DNA from: Christiangramia forsetii KT0803 | GTDB lineage: Bacteria > Bacteroidota > Bacteroidia > Flavobacteriales > Flavobacteriaceae | Assembly (NCBI RefSeq): GCF_000060345.1 | Contig: NC_008571.1 | Location: 3,414,501 to 3,478,500, forward strand | DNA length: 64,000 nt | Direction: 5' to 3' | Shown here: piece by piece, positions 9,350 to 17,652 of the stretch | How the letters are laid out: the number at the start of each line of letters is the position of its first letter | How positions within the stretch are numbered: position 1 is the stretch's first letter | The notes under the pieces: model-generated | Databases searched by the model: none | Told to the model about the DNA's origin: nothing | What the model saw: only the letters and a program-made list of their open reading frames with translations | Position numbers and translations under genes: made by a program

Positions 9350-10801
9350 TTAAGATTGTATGATTTTGAGAATTTGTTTTTTTTCTGAAAAATAAACTAT
9401 CCCAATAAAAAGTAATAATAACGGTATTCCCACGAAATAATTTCCGCGAAATACATAAAATGAAAGTGCCGATATTATGATTGAAAGGAATAAATAACCT
9501 CCTATCTTTTTTATATTATACGGAATTGGATAATACTTCTGACCGAAATAGAAGGAAAGCAGCATCATTAACCCGTAAGCAGCCAGCGTTGCAATTGCAG
9601 ATCCGGTATAACTTATCACAGGAATAAGCCATAGGTTTAATGCAATGGTAAGCACAGCTCCCGCAAGTGAGATATAACCGCCAAATTTTGTGCGATCTGT
9701 GATCTTATACCATACCGAAAGGTTATGATATATTCCCAGAAACAAGTTCGCCAAAAGAATTAACGGAACAATTTCCATCGCTTCCCAGTATGTGTCATTC
9801 TGAATTAAAATTAGTTTCAGAAAATCTACAAAGACGATGACCCCTACCAGAATTAAGCTTCCAAAAACCACAAAATAGTTCGTGATCTGAGCATAAGTTT
9901 GAGCGGCGTTCTTAGATTCTGCATGACTAAAAAAGAAAGGTTCTATCCCGAGCCTAAAAGCCGTGGCGAAAAGCGTCATGAATAGCGCCAGTTTATAACA
10001 GGCAGAATAAGCTCCAATTTCAGACCTTGCAATATCCTCTGGCAATAAATAGTCAAGCATAATCCTGTCAAAAACCTCATTAATGGAAAAAGCGATCCCT
10101 GCAATAAGAACGGGAAAAGCATATCTCATCATAGATTTCCATAAAGTAGAATTGAATTTAAAATCAATCTTTATATAGAAAGGAAACATCAATAACAACG
10201 TGAGTGAGCTAGCGATCAAATTCGCAATGAAAACATAGCTAATCTCGAAGTCTGGAATATATATAGTTTGAAAAATTTCTGATCCTTCAGCCAGGTCTTT
10301 GAGAAAGAGTAAGAAGAAAACATTTAGACCTAAATTCACCGCAACATTTAGAATCTTTATAATTGCATAACGCATGGGCTTTTCTGAAGCTCTTAACCAT
10401 GCAAATGGAATGATCACTAAAGCATCCAGCAATAAAATCCAGATGGCCAGGTTGATATATTGTATGGGTATTCCTGTGATTGCCGAGATCCATTCCTTAG
10501 AAATAAATGCTATCCCAAAAAATAATAAAGAAGAAATAACCAGGGAAATTCCTGAAGTACTTAAAACTTCTCTTTTATTCGATTGTTTATTATAAAACCG
10601 AAAAAAAGCGGTTTCCATACCGTAAGCCAGAATTACATTAAAGAGCACGAAATAGGCAAAAATCACCGAAATTTCACCGTATTCTTCTTTCGGTAAAATT
10701 TCGGTGTATAATGGAACTAATAAGAAACTGAGCATTCTTGGCAACACAGTTGCCAATCCGTAAATAAAAGTTTGCTGAAAGAGTTTCTTAAAAGTACTCA
10801 A
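9350..10801 (-). CDS. Polysaccharide flippase (Wzx/MATE-like, oligosaccharide transporter family)
   Basis: The protein has 483 residues with about 14 hydrophobic segments and the N-terminal FIYGLATVLPRMLSFLLVPLYT pattern of O-antigen/teichoic acid flippases. It should move lipid-linked oligosaccharides across the inner membrane. The frame opens at a stop codon six codons upstream and holds no ATG near its start, so a TTG start at 10801 is the best reading. A near-consensus -7 box lies about 22 bases upstream. It is the first gene of a run with dut, the unknown gene and the nucleotidyltransferase. Confidence 0.87.
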   Translation of the reverse strand: MSTFKKLFQQTFIYGLATVLPRMLSFLLVPLYTEILPKEEYGEISVIFAYFVLFNVILAYGMETAFFRFYNKQSNKREVLSTSGISLVISSLLFFGIAFISKEWISAITGIPIQYINLAIWILLLDALVIIPFAWLRASEKPMRYAIIKILNVAVNLGLNVFFLLFLKDLAEGSEIFQTIYIPDFEISYVFIANLIASSLTLLLMFPFYIKIDFKFNSTLWKSMMRYAFPVLIAGIAFSINEVFDRIMLDYLLPEDIARSEIGAYSACYKLALFMTLFATAFRLGIEPFFFSHAESKNAAQTYAQITNYFVVFGSLILVGVIVFVDFLKLILIQNDTYWEAMEIVPLILLANLFLGIYHNLSVWYKITDRTKFGGYISLAGAVLTIALNLWLIPVISYTGSAIATLAAYGLMMLLSFYFGQKYYPIPYNIKKIGGYLFLSIIISALSFYVFRGNYFVGIPLLLLFIGIVYFSEKKQILKIIQS

Positions 10802-10861
10802 CAGGAGTAGGTTGGTTTATTACAAATATCTGAATAAATCAGGAGTATAAAAGCTTTAGCC

Positions 10862-11305
10862 TTATTCCTTTTCCACAATTCCTGTTAGCTTATAGTATTT
10901 AATCTTATCATTCTGAGTGAAAACTAAAATAGCTTCGTCTTCTTCTATAGAGAATGGGCTTTCTTCAGGCAATTGAGGTGGTTTATTGCCATATTCTTGC
11001 TTTGGGTCTTCATGCATTACCATATCATCGCTTCCCATGCGGAAATTCGCCACATAAAGGTTTGGCTTTTCCTGACTCTTTTCAAGTTTAGATTTCATTC
11101 CATGAAAATACACAGCATCCATGCTAATTCTTTGATCCTGAATTGCAGTGATTGGAATATTTAATTCTATTCCATTGGAGTTATAGGTGTAATAGACCTC
11201 ATTAAACTGTGCAGGAGAACGTTCCTGAAGGTCTTTATTGCTTCCGCAGGAAGCAAATAGCGTTAGTATAAAGATTCCGGTAGTTAAAAGTAGTGCATTT
11301 TTCAT
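10862..11305 (-). CDS. Hypothetical lipoprotein
   Basis: The protein has 147 residues with a signal peptide and lipobox (LTLFASCGSNK). The body is beta-rich with a pattern reminiscent of small Bacteroidota lipoproteins, but no family was recognised. The gene stands between the flippase and a bidirectional terminator and is probably transcribed alone or read through into the flippase gene. Confidence 0.7.
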   Translation of the reverse strand: MKNALLLTTGIFILTLFASCGSNKDLQERSPAQFNEVYYTYNSNGIELNIPITAIQDQRISMDAVYFHGMKSKLEKSQEKPNLYVANFRMGSDDMVMHEDPKQEYGNKPPQLPEESPFSIEEDEAILVFTQNDKIKYYKLTGIVEKE

Positions 11306-11360
11306 CTCGTCTGGTTTTTAGATTTGAAGGTATAAAAACAAAACCCATACCAAATAAAAA

Positions 11361-11380
11361 AGCCCTCTAAAATGAGGGCT
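11361..11380. terminator. Rho-independent terminator at the atpG 3' end/lipoprotein 5' gap
   Basis: The stem AGCCCTC/GAGGGCT is seven base pairs with a six-base loop. It is flanked by an A-run on the left and a T-run on the right, so it can work in either direction. It would end transcription of the atp operon, which enters from the right on the minus strand. Confidence 0.8.
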
Positions 11381-11409
11381 ATTTTTATATTTAATTTATA
11401 GTTGCAAGG

Positions 11410-11441
11410 TTGAGATTCCTCGCTACGTTTTGAATGACAAA
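11410..11441. repeat. Fragment of a short intergenic repeat next to the atpG stop
   Basis: The stretch reads GAGATTCCTCGCTACG and then GAATGACAAAC. From memory, this resembles a short repeat with GAGGAATCTC/GTCATTC arms that recurs between genes in many bacteria. It ends one base before the atpG stop codon. The match is by eye only. Confidence 0.4.
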
Positions 11442-12302
11442 CTATCCATTAAGAGCCTCTGCTCCACCAACGATCTCAAGGATCTCATTGGTAATGGAAG
11501 CCTGTCGTGCTTTGTTATAAGAAAGCTTAAGATCATCTCTAAGTTCTGTGGCATTCTCTGTAGCCTTATGCATCGCCGTCATACGTGCACCGTGTTCTGA
11601 AGCAAAAGAATCTCTAAGCGCTTTAAATAATTGCATTTTTAGAGATTTTGGAATCAGATCTTTAACGATTTCCAATTTTGAAGGCTCAAAGATATAGTCC
11701 AGTTGTTTGTTCTCTTCAGAATCAAATTGTTCGATAGGCAAAAATTGTTCATGCTGAACAATTTGCGTAGCGGCATTTTTGAACTGGTTGTAAACCAGAA
11801 CGATCTTATCATACTTCTCATCAAGGAACAACTGCATCAATTCTTCAGCGATAGCTGAAGCATTTTCAAAGCTTAGATCATCATAGATCTCATTATTATT
11901 CTTATGAATATCATATTCCTTTTTTAGAATATCGTTGGCCTTTTTCCCAACGGTATAGATATCTATATTTTTGGCTTTGTAATCGTTCTTAGCCTTGTAC
12001 TTAACCGCTTTTATGATATTGGTATTAAAAGCACCGGCCAGTCCCTTATTTGATGAAATAGCAACGATCAAAACATTTTTTACCTCGCGCTCCTCGGCGT
12101 ATTTACTGCCCGCATCATCATCTAATGTAGCACTTAAATCCTGTAGCAACTGGGTAAGCTTTTCAGAATAGGGACGCATTTGGGTAATTGCATCCTGAGC
12201 CTTGCTCAACTTTGAAGCCGATACCATTTTCATGGCTTTGGTAATCTGCATCGTTGAAGATACCGAAGTAATCCTGCTACGTAATTCTTTTAAGTTTGCC
12301 AT
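11442..12302 (-). CDS. atpG: ATP synthase F1 subunit gamma
   Basis: The protein has 286 residues with the conserved N-terminal helix (LKELRSRITSVSSTMQITKAMKMVSASKL) and C-terminal helix (ARMTAMHKATENATE, then YNKARQASITNEILEIVGGAEAL). These two helices form the rotating central shaft of F1. It is the last gene of the atp cluster, 115 bases after atpA, with a terminator downstream. atpD and atpC, which often follow, are absent here. Confidence 0.97.
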   Translation of the reverse strand: MANLKELRSRITSVSSTMQITKAMKMVSASKLSKAQDAITQMRPYSEKLTQLLQDLSATLDDDAGSKYAEEREVKNVLIVAISSNKGLAGAFNTNIIKAVKYKAKNDYKAKNIDIYTVGKKANDILKKEYDIHKNNNEIYDDLSFENASAIAEELMQLFLDEKYDKIVLVYNQFKNAATQIVQHEQFLPIEQFDSEENKQLDYIFEPSKLEIVKDLIPKSLKMQLFKALRDSFASEHGARMTAMHKATENATELRDDLKLSYNKARQASITNEILEIVGGAEALNG

Positions 12303-12309
12303 TTTTATT

Positions 12310-12420
12310 TAGTATTGAGTATTGAGTAATTATCTGTTGGTAATTACTCAATACCTTTATAATTTCATTTGTAAATACAATAATTTGGGACCTAATCTCA
12401 AATCTTAGTACTCAATACTA
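12310..12420. repeat. Inverted-repeat element between atpG and atpA
   Basis: The spacer is bounded by TAGTATTGAGTA at 12310-12321 and its exact reverse complement TACTCAATACTA at 12409-12420. Inside it, GTATTGAGTAATTA at 12319-12332 pairs with TAATTACTCAATAC at 12341-12354: 14 base pairs with an eight-base loop. The right copy contains the atpA stop codon. It could be a small MITE-like element or an mRNA-stabilising structure. No open frame is present. Confidence 0.6.
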
Positions 12421-13998
12421 GTTTTTGTATTTAGCTGAAAGTTCTTTAGCCGTCTGAGTCAAAGTATCAATTACTTCATCAGTTAATTTTCCTGCTTTAA
12501 GAGTATCAAGTGTATCTCTGTGTTTTGTATCAAGATATGCAAGATAATCTCTTTCAAACTCCTTTACTTTTTCTACTGGTACATCTCTCAACAAATTCTT
12601 AGAACCTGCATAAATGATCGCAATCTGGTTTTCTACCGGGTAAGGATCGTTTTGTCCCTGCTTAAGGATCTCCACGTTACGCTTACCTTTAGAGATCACG
12701 CTCATGGTAGTTGGATCAAGATCAGATCCAAACTTAGCAAATGCTTCAAGTTCACGATACTGAGCCTGATCAAGTTTTAACGTACCTGCAACTTTCTTCA
12801 TCGACTTGATCTGAGCGTTACCACCCACACGAGATACAGAAATACCCACATCAATTGCAGGACGTACCCCCGAGTTAAATAGATCTGAAGTTAAGAAGAT
12901 CTGTCCATCTGTAATGGAAATTACGTTGGTTGGAATATATGCTGAAACGTCACCCGCCTGAGTTTCGATAATTGGAAGAGCGGTAAGTGATCCGCCACCT
13001 TTCACCTTGTCTTTAAGACTTTCAGGAAGGTCATTCATTTGCTTAGCGATCCCATCATCATCTATCACTTTTGCTGAACGCTCCAGTAATCTTGAGTGAA
13101 GGAAGAATACATCCCCAGGATATGCCTCACGTCCCGGTGGACGACGAAGTAAAAGGGAAACCTCACGATAAGCAACCGCCTGCTTAGAAAGATCATCAAA
13201 AACGATCAATGCAGGACGACCTGTATCTCTAAAATATTCACCAATCGCTGCACCTGCGAAAGGAGCATATACCTGCATTGGAGCAGGATCTGATGCGTTT
13301 GCAGCAACAATAGTAGTATATGCTAAAGCTCCTTTATCTTCTAATGTTTTAGCAATCGCCGCAACGGTTGAAGCTTTTTGACCAATAGCTACATATATAC
13401 AATAAACCGGCTCGCCGGCATCGTAAAATTCTTTCTGGTTAAGAATGGTATCAATACAAACGGTAGTTTTACCTGTTTGACGGTCACCAATTACCAACTC
13501 ACGTTGTCCTCTTCCTACCGGTACCATCGCATCGATAGATTTGATACCTGTTTGAAGTGGCTCAGTTACCGGCTGACGATAAATTACCCCAGGAGCTTTA
13601 CGCTCCAACGGCATTTCAAAAGTTTCACCTTCAATTGCACCCTTACCATCAATTGGAGCTCCTAAAGTATCAACCACACGGCCAACAATTCCTTCTCCAA
13701 CATTGATAGAAGCGATACGCTGAGTTCTTTTTACTGTAGAGCTTTCTTTGATCTCATTTGCAGGACCTAAAAGTACTACCCCAACATTATCTTCTTCAAG
13801 GTTTAGAACGATTCCTTCAAGTCCGCTTTCAAACTGAACCAATTCGCCATATTGAGCATTCGCCAGTCCGTAAACGTTAGCAATACCGTCACCTACGGTT
13901 AGAACGGTACCCACTTCGTCTAGAGAGGCCTTGGATTCAAAACCTGATAATTGTTGTTTTAATATTGCTGATACTTCAGCAGGATTTACTTCTGCCAT
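12418..13998 (-). CDS. atpA: ATP synthase F1 subunit alpha
   Basis: The protein has 526 residues. The Walker A motif GDRQTGKT lies at 171-178, and [14 protein letters not shown] carries the arginine finger region of the family. The alpha subunit alternates with beta in the F1 head and binds non-catalytic nucleotide. It starts 44 bases after atpH. Its stop codon lies inside an inverted repeat. Confidence 0.98.
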   Translation of the reverse strand: MAEVNPAEVSAILKQQLSGFESKASLDEVGTVLTVGDGIANVYGLANAQYGELVQFESGLEGIVLNLEEDNVGVVLLGPANEIKESSTVKRTQRIASINVGEGIVGRVVDTLGAPIDGKGAIEGETFEMPLERKAPGVIYRQPVTEPLQTGIKSIDAMVPVGRGQRELVIGDRQTGKTTVCIDTILNQKEFYDAGEPVYCIYVAIGQKASTVAAIAKTLEDKGALAYTTIVAANASDPAPMQVYAPFAGAAIGEYFRDTGRPALIVFDDLSKQAVAYREVSLLLRRPPGREAYPGDVFFLHSRLLERSAKVIDDDGIAKQMNDLPESLKDKVKGGGSLTALPIIETQAGDVSAYIPTNVISITDGQIFLTSDLFNSGVRPAIDVGISVSRVGGNAQIKSMKKVAGTLKLDQAQYRELEAFAKFGSDLDPTTMSVISKGKRNVEILKQGQNDPYPVENQIAIIYAGSKNLLRDVPVEKVKEFERDYLAYLDTKHRDTLDTLKAGKLTDEVIDTLTQTAKELSAKYKN

Positions 13999-14042
13999 AA
14001 TTATTCAAGATAAAATGCCACATTAAAATGCGACGGTTTTAA

Positions 14043-14597
14043 TTAAATTTTTGAAACGTATGTGTTGTCTTTTAATTCTCTTTCCAGTCTTCGAAGGTTT
14101 CGGGAAACGCTTGCATCATATTGCAAATCTCCAACCCTTAACACAAAACCGCCAATGATGTCTTCATCAATGACACTTTTTAGACTCGCTTCTGAACCTG
14201 TTAACTCTTTTACCTTAGAGAGAATAACAGCTTCAAGTTCTTTATCTAGCGGTACCGCAGTAGTTACAACAGCCTGCCGTACATTATTCAATTCATTAAA
14301 TTTAATGATATACTGTCTTGCCACTAAATGAAGAATACCAATTCTTCCGTTTTCCAACAGAATATCAATCGCGCCTTTGGTAATAGTATTAAGATCCTTG
14401 AATATTTCAAGTAAGGCACTTTTCTTAGTACTATCTTTAATTACAGGACTAGTAAGCATATTTTCAAGATCCCTGCTATTTACAACAGTTTTGGAAATTG
14501 AGATCATATCCTCATTAACAGCTTCCGCTGAGTTCTTATCCTTTGCTAAAGAAAGGATCGCCTTTGCGTAACGTTGTGCGGCTCTGGTTCCTCTCAT
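14043..14597 (-). CDS. atpH: ATP synthase F1 subunit delta (OSCP)
   Basis: The protein has 184 residues with the OSCP/delta pattern: an N-terminal helical bundle (RYAKAILSLAKD) and the C-terminal signature IGGFVLRVGDLQYDASVSRNLRRL. It joins the peripheral stalk to the top of F1. It starts three bases after the atpF stop, which is tight operon spacing. Confidence 0.95.
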   Translation of the reverse strand: MRGTRAAQRYAKAILSLAKDKNSAEAVNEDMISISKTVVNSRDLENMLTSPVIKDSTKKSALLEIFKDLNTITKGAIDILLENGRIGILHLVARQYIIKFNELNNVRQAVVTTAVPLDKELEAVILSKVKELTGSEASLKSVIDEDIIGGFVLRVGDLQYDASVSRNLRRLERELKDNTYVSKI

Positions 14598-14600
14598 AAC

Positions 14601-15095
14601 TTAATTTAGCTTAGCATCACCAATCATCTTTTCGATCATCTGGTGTTGTTCATTTTTGCCTGAAAGTTCTTTACGAACAATCTTTTCAGCGATTTCTACT
14701 GAAAGCTCCGCTACATGATTTTTCAATTCAGCCATCGCAGATTGCTTTTCAAGCTCAATGCTTCTTTTAGCATCTGCAACAATTTTATCAGCTTTTACTT
14801 TAGCCTCATCAGAAGCATCTGTAATTACTTTTTCTTTTAACTCACGGGCTTCTTTAAGGATCGCATCTCTTTCTGCACGAGCTTCTTTTAAAAGCTGCTC
14901 ATTATCAGATTGGAGGTTCTGCATTTCCTTACGTGCCTTTTCAGCTGAAGCCAACGCATCGTTAATAGATTGTTCCCTATTTCTTACTGAACCAAGAATA
15001 GGTTTCCAGGCGAATTTCGCCATAAGGAAAAGCAATATTAAAAACACGATGGTTTGCCAAAAGAACAAGCCAATTTCGGGAGTTATTAAATCCAT
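14601..15095 (-). CDS. atpF: ATP synthase F0 subunit b
   Basis: The protein has 164 residues with one N-terminal membrane helix (about 8-28, LFFWQTIVFLILLFLMAKFAW) and then a long charged amphipathic helix rich in Ala, Glu and Lys. This is the peripheral stalk of F0. An 84-base spacer with a strong hairpin separates it from atpE, the widest gap before atpA. Confidence 0.95.
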   Translation of the reverse strand: MDLITPEIGLFFWQTIVFLILLFLMAKFAWKPILGSVRNREQSINDALASAEKARKEMQNLQSDNEQLLKEARAERDAILKEARELKEKVITDASDEAKVKADKIVADAKRSIELEKQSAMAELKNHVAELSVEIAEKIVRKELSGKNEQHQMIEKMIGDAKLN

Positions 15096-15133
15096 AGTTT
15101 TAAATAATAATAGTTAAAAACATCATTTAAAGA

Positions 15134-15167
15134 AGTCCTTTCGCAACCAACCGTTGCGAAAGGGACT
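15134..15167 (-). promoter_or_regulatory. Strong RNA hairpin between atpE and atpF
   Basis: Bases 15134-15147 pair with 15153-15167 in a stem of 14 base pairs with one bulged G and a five-base loop. The core is CCTTTCGCAAC against GTTGCGAAAGG. In the transcript it follows atpE and precedes atpF. There is only a weak U-stretch after it, so it is more likely a partial attenuator or an RNase barrier than a full terminator. Confidence 0.65.
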
Positions 15168-15179
15168 CTTTGAAATTAA

Positions 15180-15401
15180 TTATCTTAATACACCTAATAA
15201 AGAGGCAACCACTCCAAAAAGAGCAACACCCTCTACAAGTGCAGCAGCGATAATCATAGCTGTCTGGATCTTTCCAGAAGCTTCTGGCTGACGTGCGATA
15301 GCATCCATGGCAGAACCACCAATTTTACCTACACCTACTCCGGCTCCAAGAACCGCTAGTCCAGCTCCTAAAGCTGCAAGACCTACATACAATAATTCCA
15401 T
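15180..15401 (-). CDS. atpE: ATP synthase F0 subunit c
   Basis: The protein has 73 residues forming two membrane helices joined by the polar loop ARQPEASGK, the classic c-subunit hairpin. The ion-binding glutamate is in AAALVEGVALFG. The residue after it is Gly instead of the Ser/Thr seen in sodium-binding rings, and helix 1 lacks the Gln, so a proton-driven ring is likely. The gene sits 24 bases after atpB. Confidence 0.97.
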   Translation of the reverse strand: MELLYVGLAALGAGLAVLGAGVGVGKIGGSAMDAIARQPEASGKIQTAMIIAAALVEGVALFGVVASLLGVLR

Positions 15402-15425
15402 AGTTGAAAAAATTAAAAATTAAAA

Positions 15426-16526
15426 TTAATGATGTTCATGTTCCTCAACTGCCATCCCGATAAACAGGGCAGACAGAATCGTAAAAATAAACGCTTGAAG
15501 GAATGCTACTAACAATTCCAGTACTGTTATAAATAAGGCAAAGGGAACCGAAACTCCTGCAATACCCGCATTTTCTAAAATAAATATCAGTCCAATTAAA
15601 CTTAGAATGATAATGTGCCCTGCAGTAATATTCGCAAACAAACGAATCATAAGTGCAGCAGGCTTAATAAGCAACCCTAGTCCTTCCACTACTGCAAGGA
15701 TTGGCTTTACCCAGGTTGGAATACCAGGCATCCAAAAGGTGTGCTTATAAAAATCTTTATTTCCGTTAAAGATCATGATCAACATAGTGAAAAGACCTAA
15801 AGAAACGGTGACAGCAATATTACCAGTTACGTTAGCCGCACCAGGCAATAATCCCATTAAATTCGTAATCCAGATAAAGAAGAATACCGATAAAAGAAAC
15901 GGCATAAACTTCATGTATTTTTTTTCTCCAATTTGAGGCAAAGCAATTTCATCCCTAACAAAAAGAACCAAAGTTTCTAACACATTGTTGAATCCTTTTG
16001 GTGCATGCTCATTCTTTTTATGATGTCTTGCAAGACTTGTAAAGAAAAGAAGCATTAAAATCACTGTAAGAAACATCGCAGCGACATTCTTGGTAATCGA
16101 GATATCCCAAGGTTTTGAAGCATTCAAAGGATGGTGTTCCGCATCGAATTCTACCCCTTCGGCATCCGCATCTAACTTGTAAATATCTTCGTGTAGATTT
16201 ACAAAACGCATCCCGTCTTTTTCCACCACGGTATGCCCTTCGGTATCATGATGAAAGTCACTGGACATAAAGGTTACAAGTCCACCATCAGTATAAAGAA
16301 TCACAGGTAATGGAAGTGTAACAGAGCTATCACCTTCTCCAAAGAAATGCCATTCATGGGCATCCCCGATGTGGTGCATGATCATCTCAGTTGCATTAAA
16401 CTCTTCTTCAGCCTCCTGAAGTTCAGTTTTTTCCTCTCCATGCTCCTGAGCAAAGGAAAATAATGGGAAAATGGCAAATGCTAATGCAAAGTACAAGCTA
16501 ATCACTAAAGATTTCTGTGCTGTCAT
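15426..16526 (-). CDS. atpB: ATP synthase F0 subunit a
   Basis: The protein has 366 residues, longer than the usual 240-270 because of a roughly 130-residue N-terminal part. That part has a signal-like segment (LYFALAFAIFPLFSFAQ) and a polar domain rich in His and Glu. Extended AtpB proteins of this kind are known in Bacteroidota. The proton-channel region is intact: ALMIRLFANITAGH holds the essential Arg, and ELLVAFLQAFIFTILSALFIG forms the last helix. A -7 box lies 44 bases upstream. Confidence 0.96.
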   Translation of the reverse strand: MTAQKSLVISLYFALAFAIFPLFSFAQEHGEEKTELQEAEEEFNATEMIMHHIGDAHEWHFFGEGDSSVTLPLPVILYTDGGLVTFMSSDFHHDTEGHTVVEKDGMRFVNLHEDIYKLDADAEGVEFDAEHHPLNASKPWDISITKNVAAMFLTVILMLLFFTSLARHHKKNEHAPKGFNNVLETLVLFVRDEIALPQIGEKKYMKFMPFLLSVFFFIWITNLMGLLPGAANVTGNIAVTVSLGLFTMLIMIFNGNKDFYKHTFWMPGIPTWVKPILAVVEGLGLLIKPAALMIRLFANITAGHIIILSLIGLIFILENAGIAGVSVPFALFITVLELLVAFLQAFIFTILSALFIGMAVEEHEHH

Positions 16527-16569
16527 AGTACCTGGTCTACTTAAAAATTATGGGCTCTAAATTTCCGTG

Positions 16570-16577
16570 CAAAGGTA
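16570..16577 (-). promoter_or_regulatory. -7 promoter box TACCTTTG for atpB
   Basis: On the minus strand the sequence is an exact TAnnTTTG match, 43 bases before the atpB ATG. It suggests that the structural atp genes have their own promoter in addition to any read-through from sprE. Confidence 0.55.
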
Positions 16578-16661
16578 TACTTTTAATTTTTATCTGAAAG
16601 CCCCCCGTATATTTTTTTACTTCATTCAGGCATTTTAACGATTTTCCTGAAAGACAGTTCG

Positions 16662-17045
16662 TTATTTAGTATTGATAAGCTTCACCGCATATATAGTTTC
16701 AAATATCAGAAACAAAAAATATGGGATGAAAAATAAGATCAAATCTTCAAACGGATTGGGAACATCGTTCAGCATCATTGGTAAAAGAAAAAGTACCGCC
16801 GCCAACATTTTTAAAAGACTACATGCCATAAATGCAAAACCCGTCTTATCGCTAAAAGATTTGTTTACAAATACCAGGAACAAATAAATAAGAAAGGTCG
16901 CGACTATATGAAAAGAGTAAACAGCTAAAGTAGTATAGTAGAGATCGATATTCAACAAATAATTTACTACTGCAAACTGAGCTATAAAAAGTAAGATTGA
17001 AAAAGGAATAAAAAGTTTGAGAAAGGAAATTAATTTAGCTTGCAT
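16662..17045 (-). CDS. Small membrane protein upstream of atpB (DUF6168-like)
   Basis: The protein has 127 residues with four hydrophobic segments and short polar loops. The location between AtpZ and atpB is where atpI-type genes lie in other bacteria. I recall this family as DUF6168, but the assignment is by memory of the pattern. A helper role in F0 assembly is inference from position only. It starts one base before the AtpZ stop region ends, so the two are adjacent and probably co-translated. Confidence 0.68.
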   Translation of the reverse strand: MQAKLISFLKLFIPFSILLFIAQFAVVNYLLNIDLYYTTLAVYSFHIVATFLIYLFLVFVNKSFSDKTGFAFMACSLLKMLAAVLFLLPMMLNDVPNPFEDLILFFIPYFLFLIFETIYAVKLINTK

Positions 17046-17261
17046 TTAGTCGTCTTCATTCAAATTTTTAACTGCACGATACACCTGATAGAGTGCCACA
17101 AAAACACCTAGCAGCGATAAAGAAATAGTATATGCAGAATATTTATTTGGAAATTTTCCATCTAACCAGATTCCCACAAAAACTCCCACAGCTATTATAA
17201 TGCCCATTTGAAAGGCAATATTAACAAACCCGAGATATTTATTACGCTGATCTTTTTTCAT
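17046..17261 (-). CDS. AtpZ/AtpI family protein
   Basis: The protein has 71 residues with two membrane helices (about 10-30 and 42-62). The motif GVFVGIWLDGKFPNKYSAYTI, with Gly-x-x-x-Asp in helix 1, is typical of AtpZ. AtpZ/AtpI proteins help c-ring assembly and may carry divalent ions. The start overlaps the bactofilin gene by 20 bases. Confidence 0.85.
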   Translation of the reverse strand: MKKDQRNKYLGFVNIAFQMGIIIAVGVFVGIWLDGKFPNKYSAYTISLSLLGVFVALYQVYRAVKNLNEDD

Positions 17262-17640
17262 TCCCTGTTTTAAGAGGCTTTACCCCGCCATTCATTTCAC
17301 AAGTTGCATTAAAAACCACCCCAGGTTCTACAGCAAGCTTTCCAGCAATTACTTCCCCTTGAATATTAGCTGTCCCTTTTAAACTAAGAACTCCTTTTAC
17401 AAATATCTTCCCTTTAAAACTTCCCTCGATATCTGCATTTTCACATTCCAGTGTTCCGTTTATTAAACCTCCTTCACTTATCACCACTTTTCCCGGGGTC
17501 TTTAAGCTGCCTTCCAGGGTTCCTTCAATCCTGAAACAGCCTTTTCCTGAAATTTCTCCAGTGATAAGTGTTCCAGCAGCAATTCTATTTTGTTCGTTAT
17601 GATTAGGTGCAGATTTGGTCTTTTTGGTATCAGAAAACAT
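17242..17640 (-). CDS. Bactofilin (polymer-forming cytoskeletal protein)
   Basis: The protein has 132 residues. The central part (about 22-115) is the bactofilin beta-helix: regular short repeats with IEGTLEGSLKTPGKVVI, then GLINGTLECENADIEGSFKG. The flanking tails are polar and unstructured, as is usual. Bactofilins self-assemble into filaments at the membrane and often guide local wall synthesis. It follows sprE by 12 bases and overlaps the AtpZ gene. Confidence 0.9.
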   Translation of the reverse strand: MFSDTKKTKSAPNHNEQNRIAAGTLITGEISGKGCFRIEGTLEGSLKTPGKVVISEGGLINGTLECENADIEGSFKGKIFVKGVLSLKGTANIQGEVIAGKLAVEPGVVFNATCEMNGGVKPLKTGNEKRSA

Positions 17641-17652
17641 AGTAGGTAGGGT

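Noticed and set aside
14758-15117. A 119-codon plus-strand frame opposite atpF
   Set aside because: It is a mirror of the Ala/Glu/Lys helix of AtpF.
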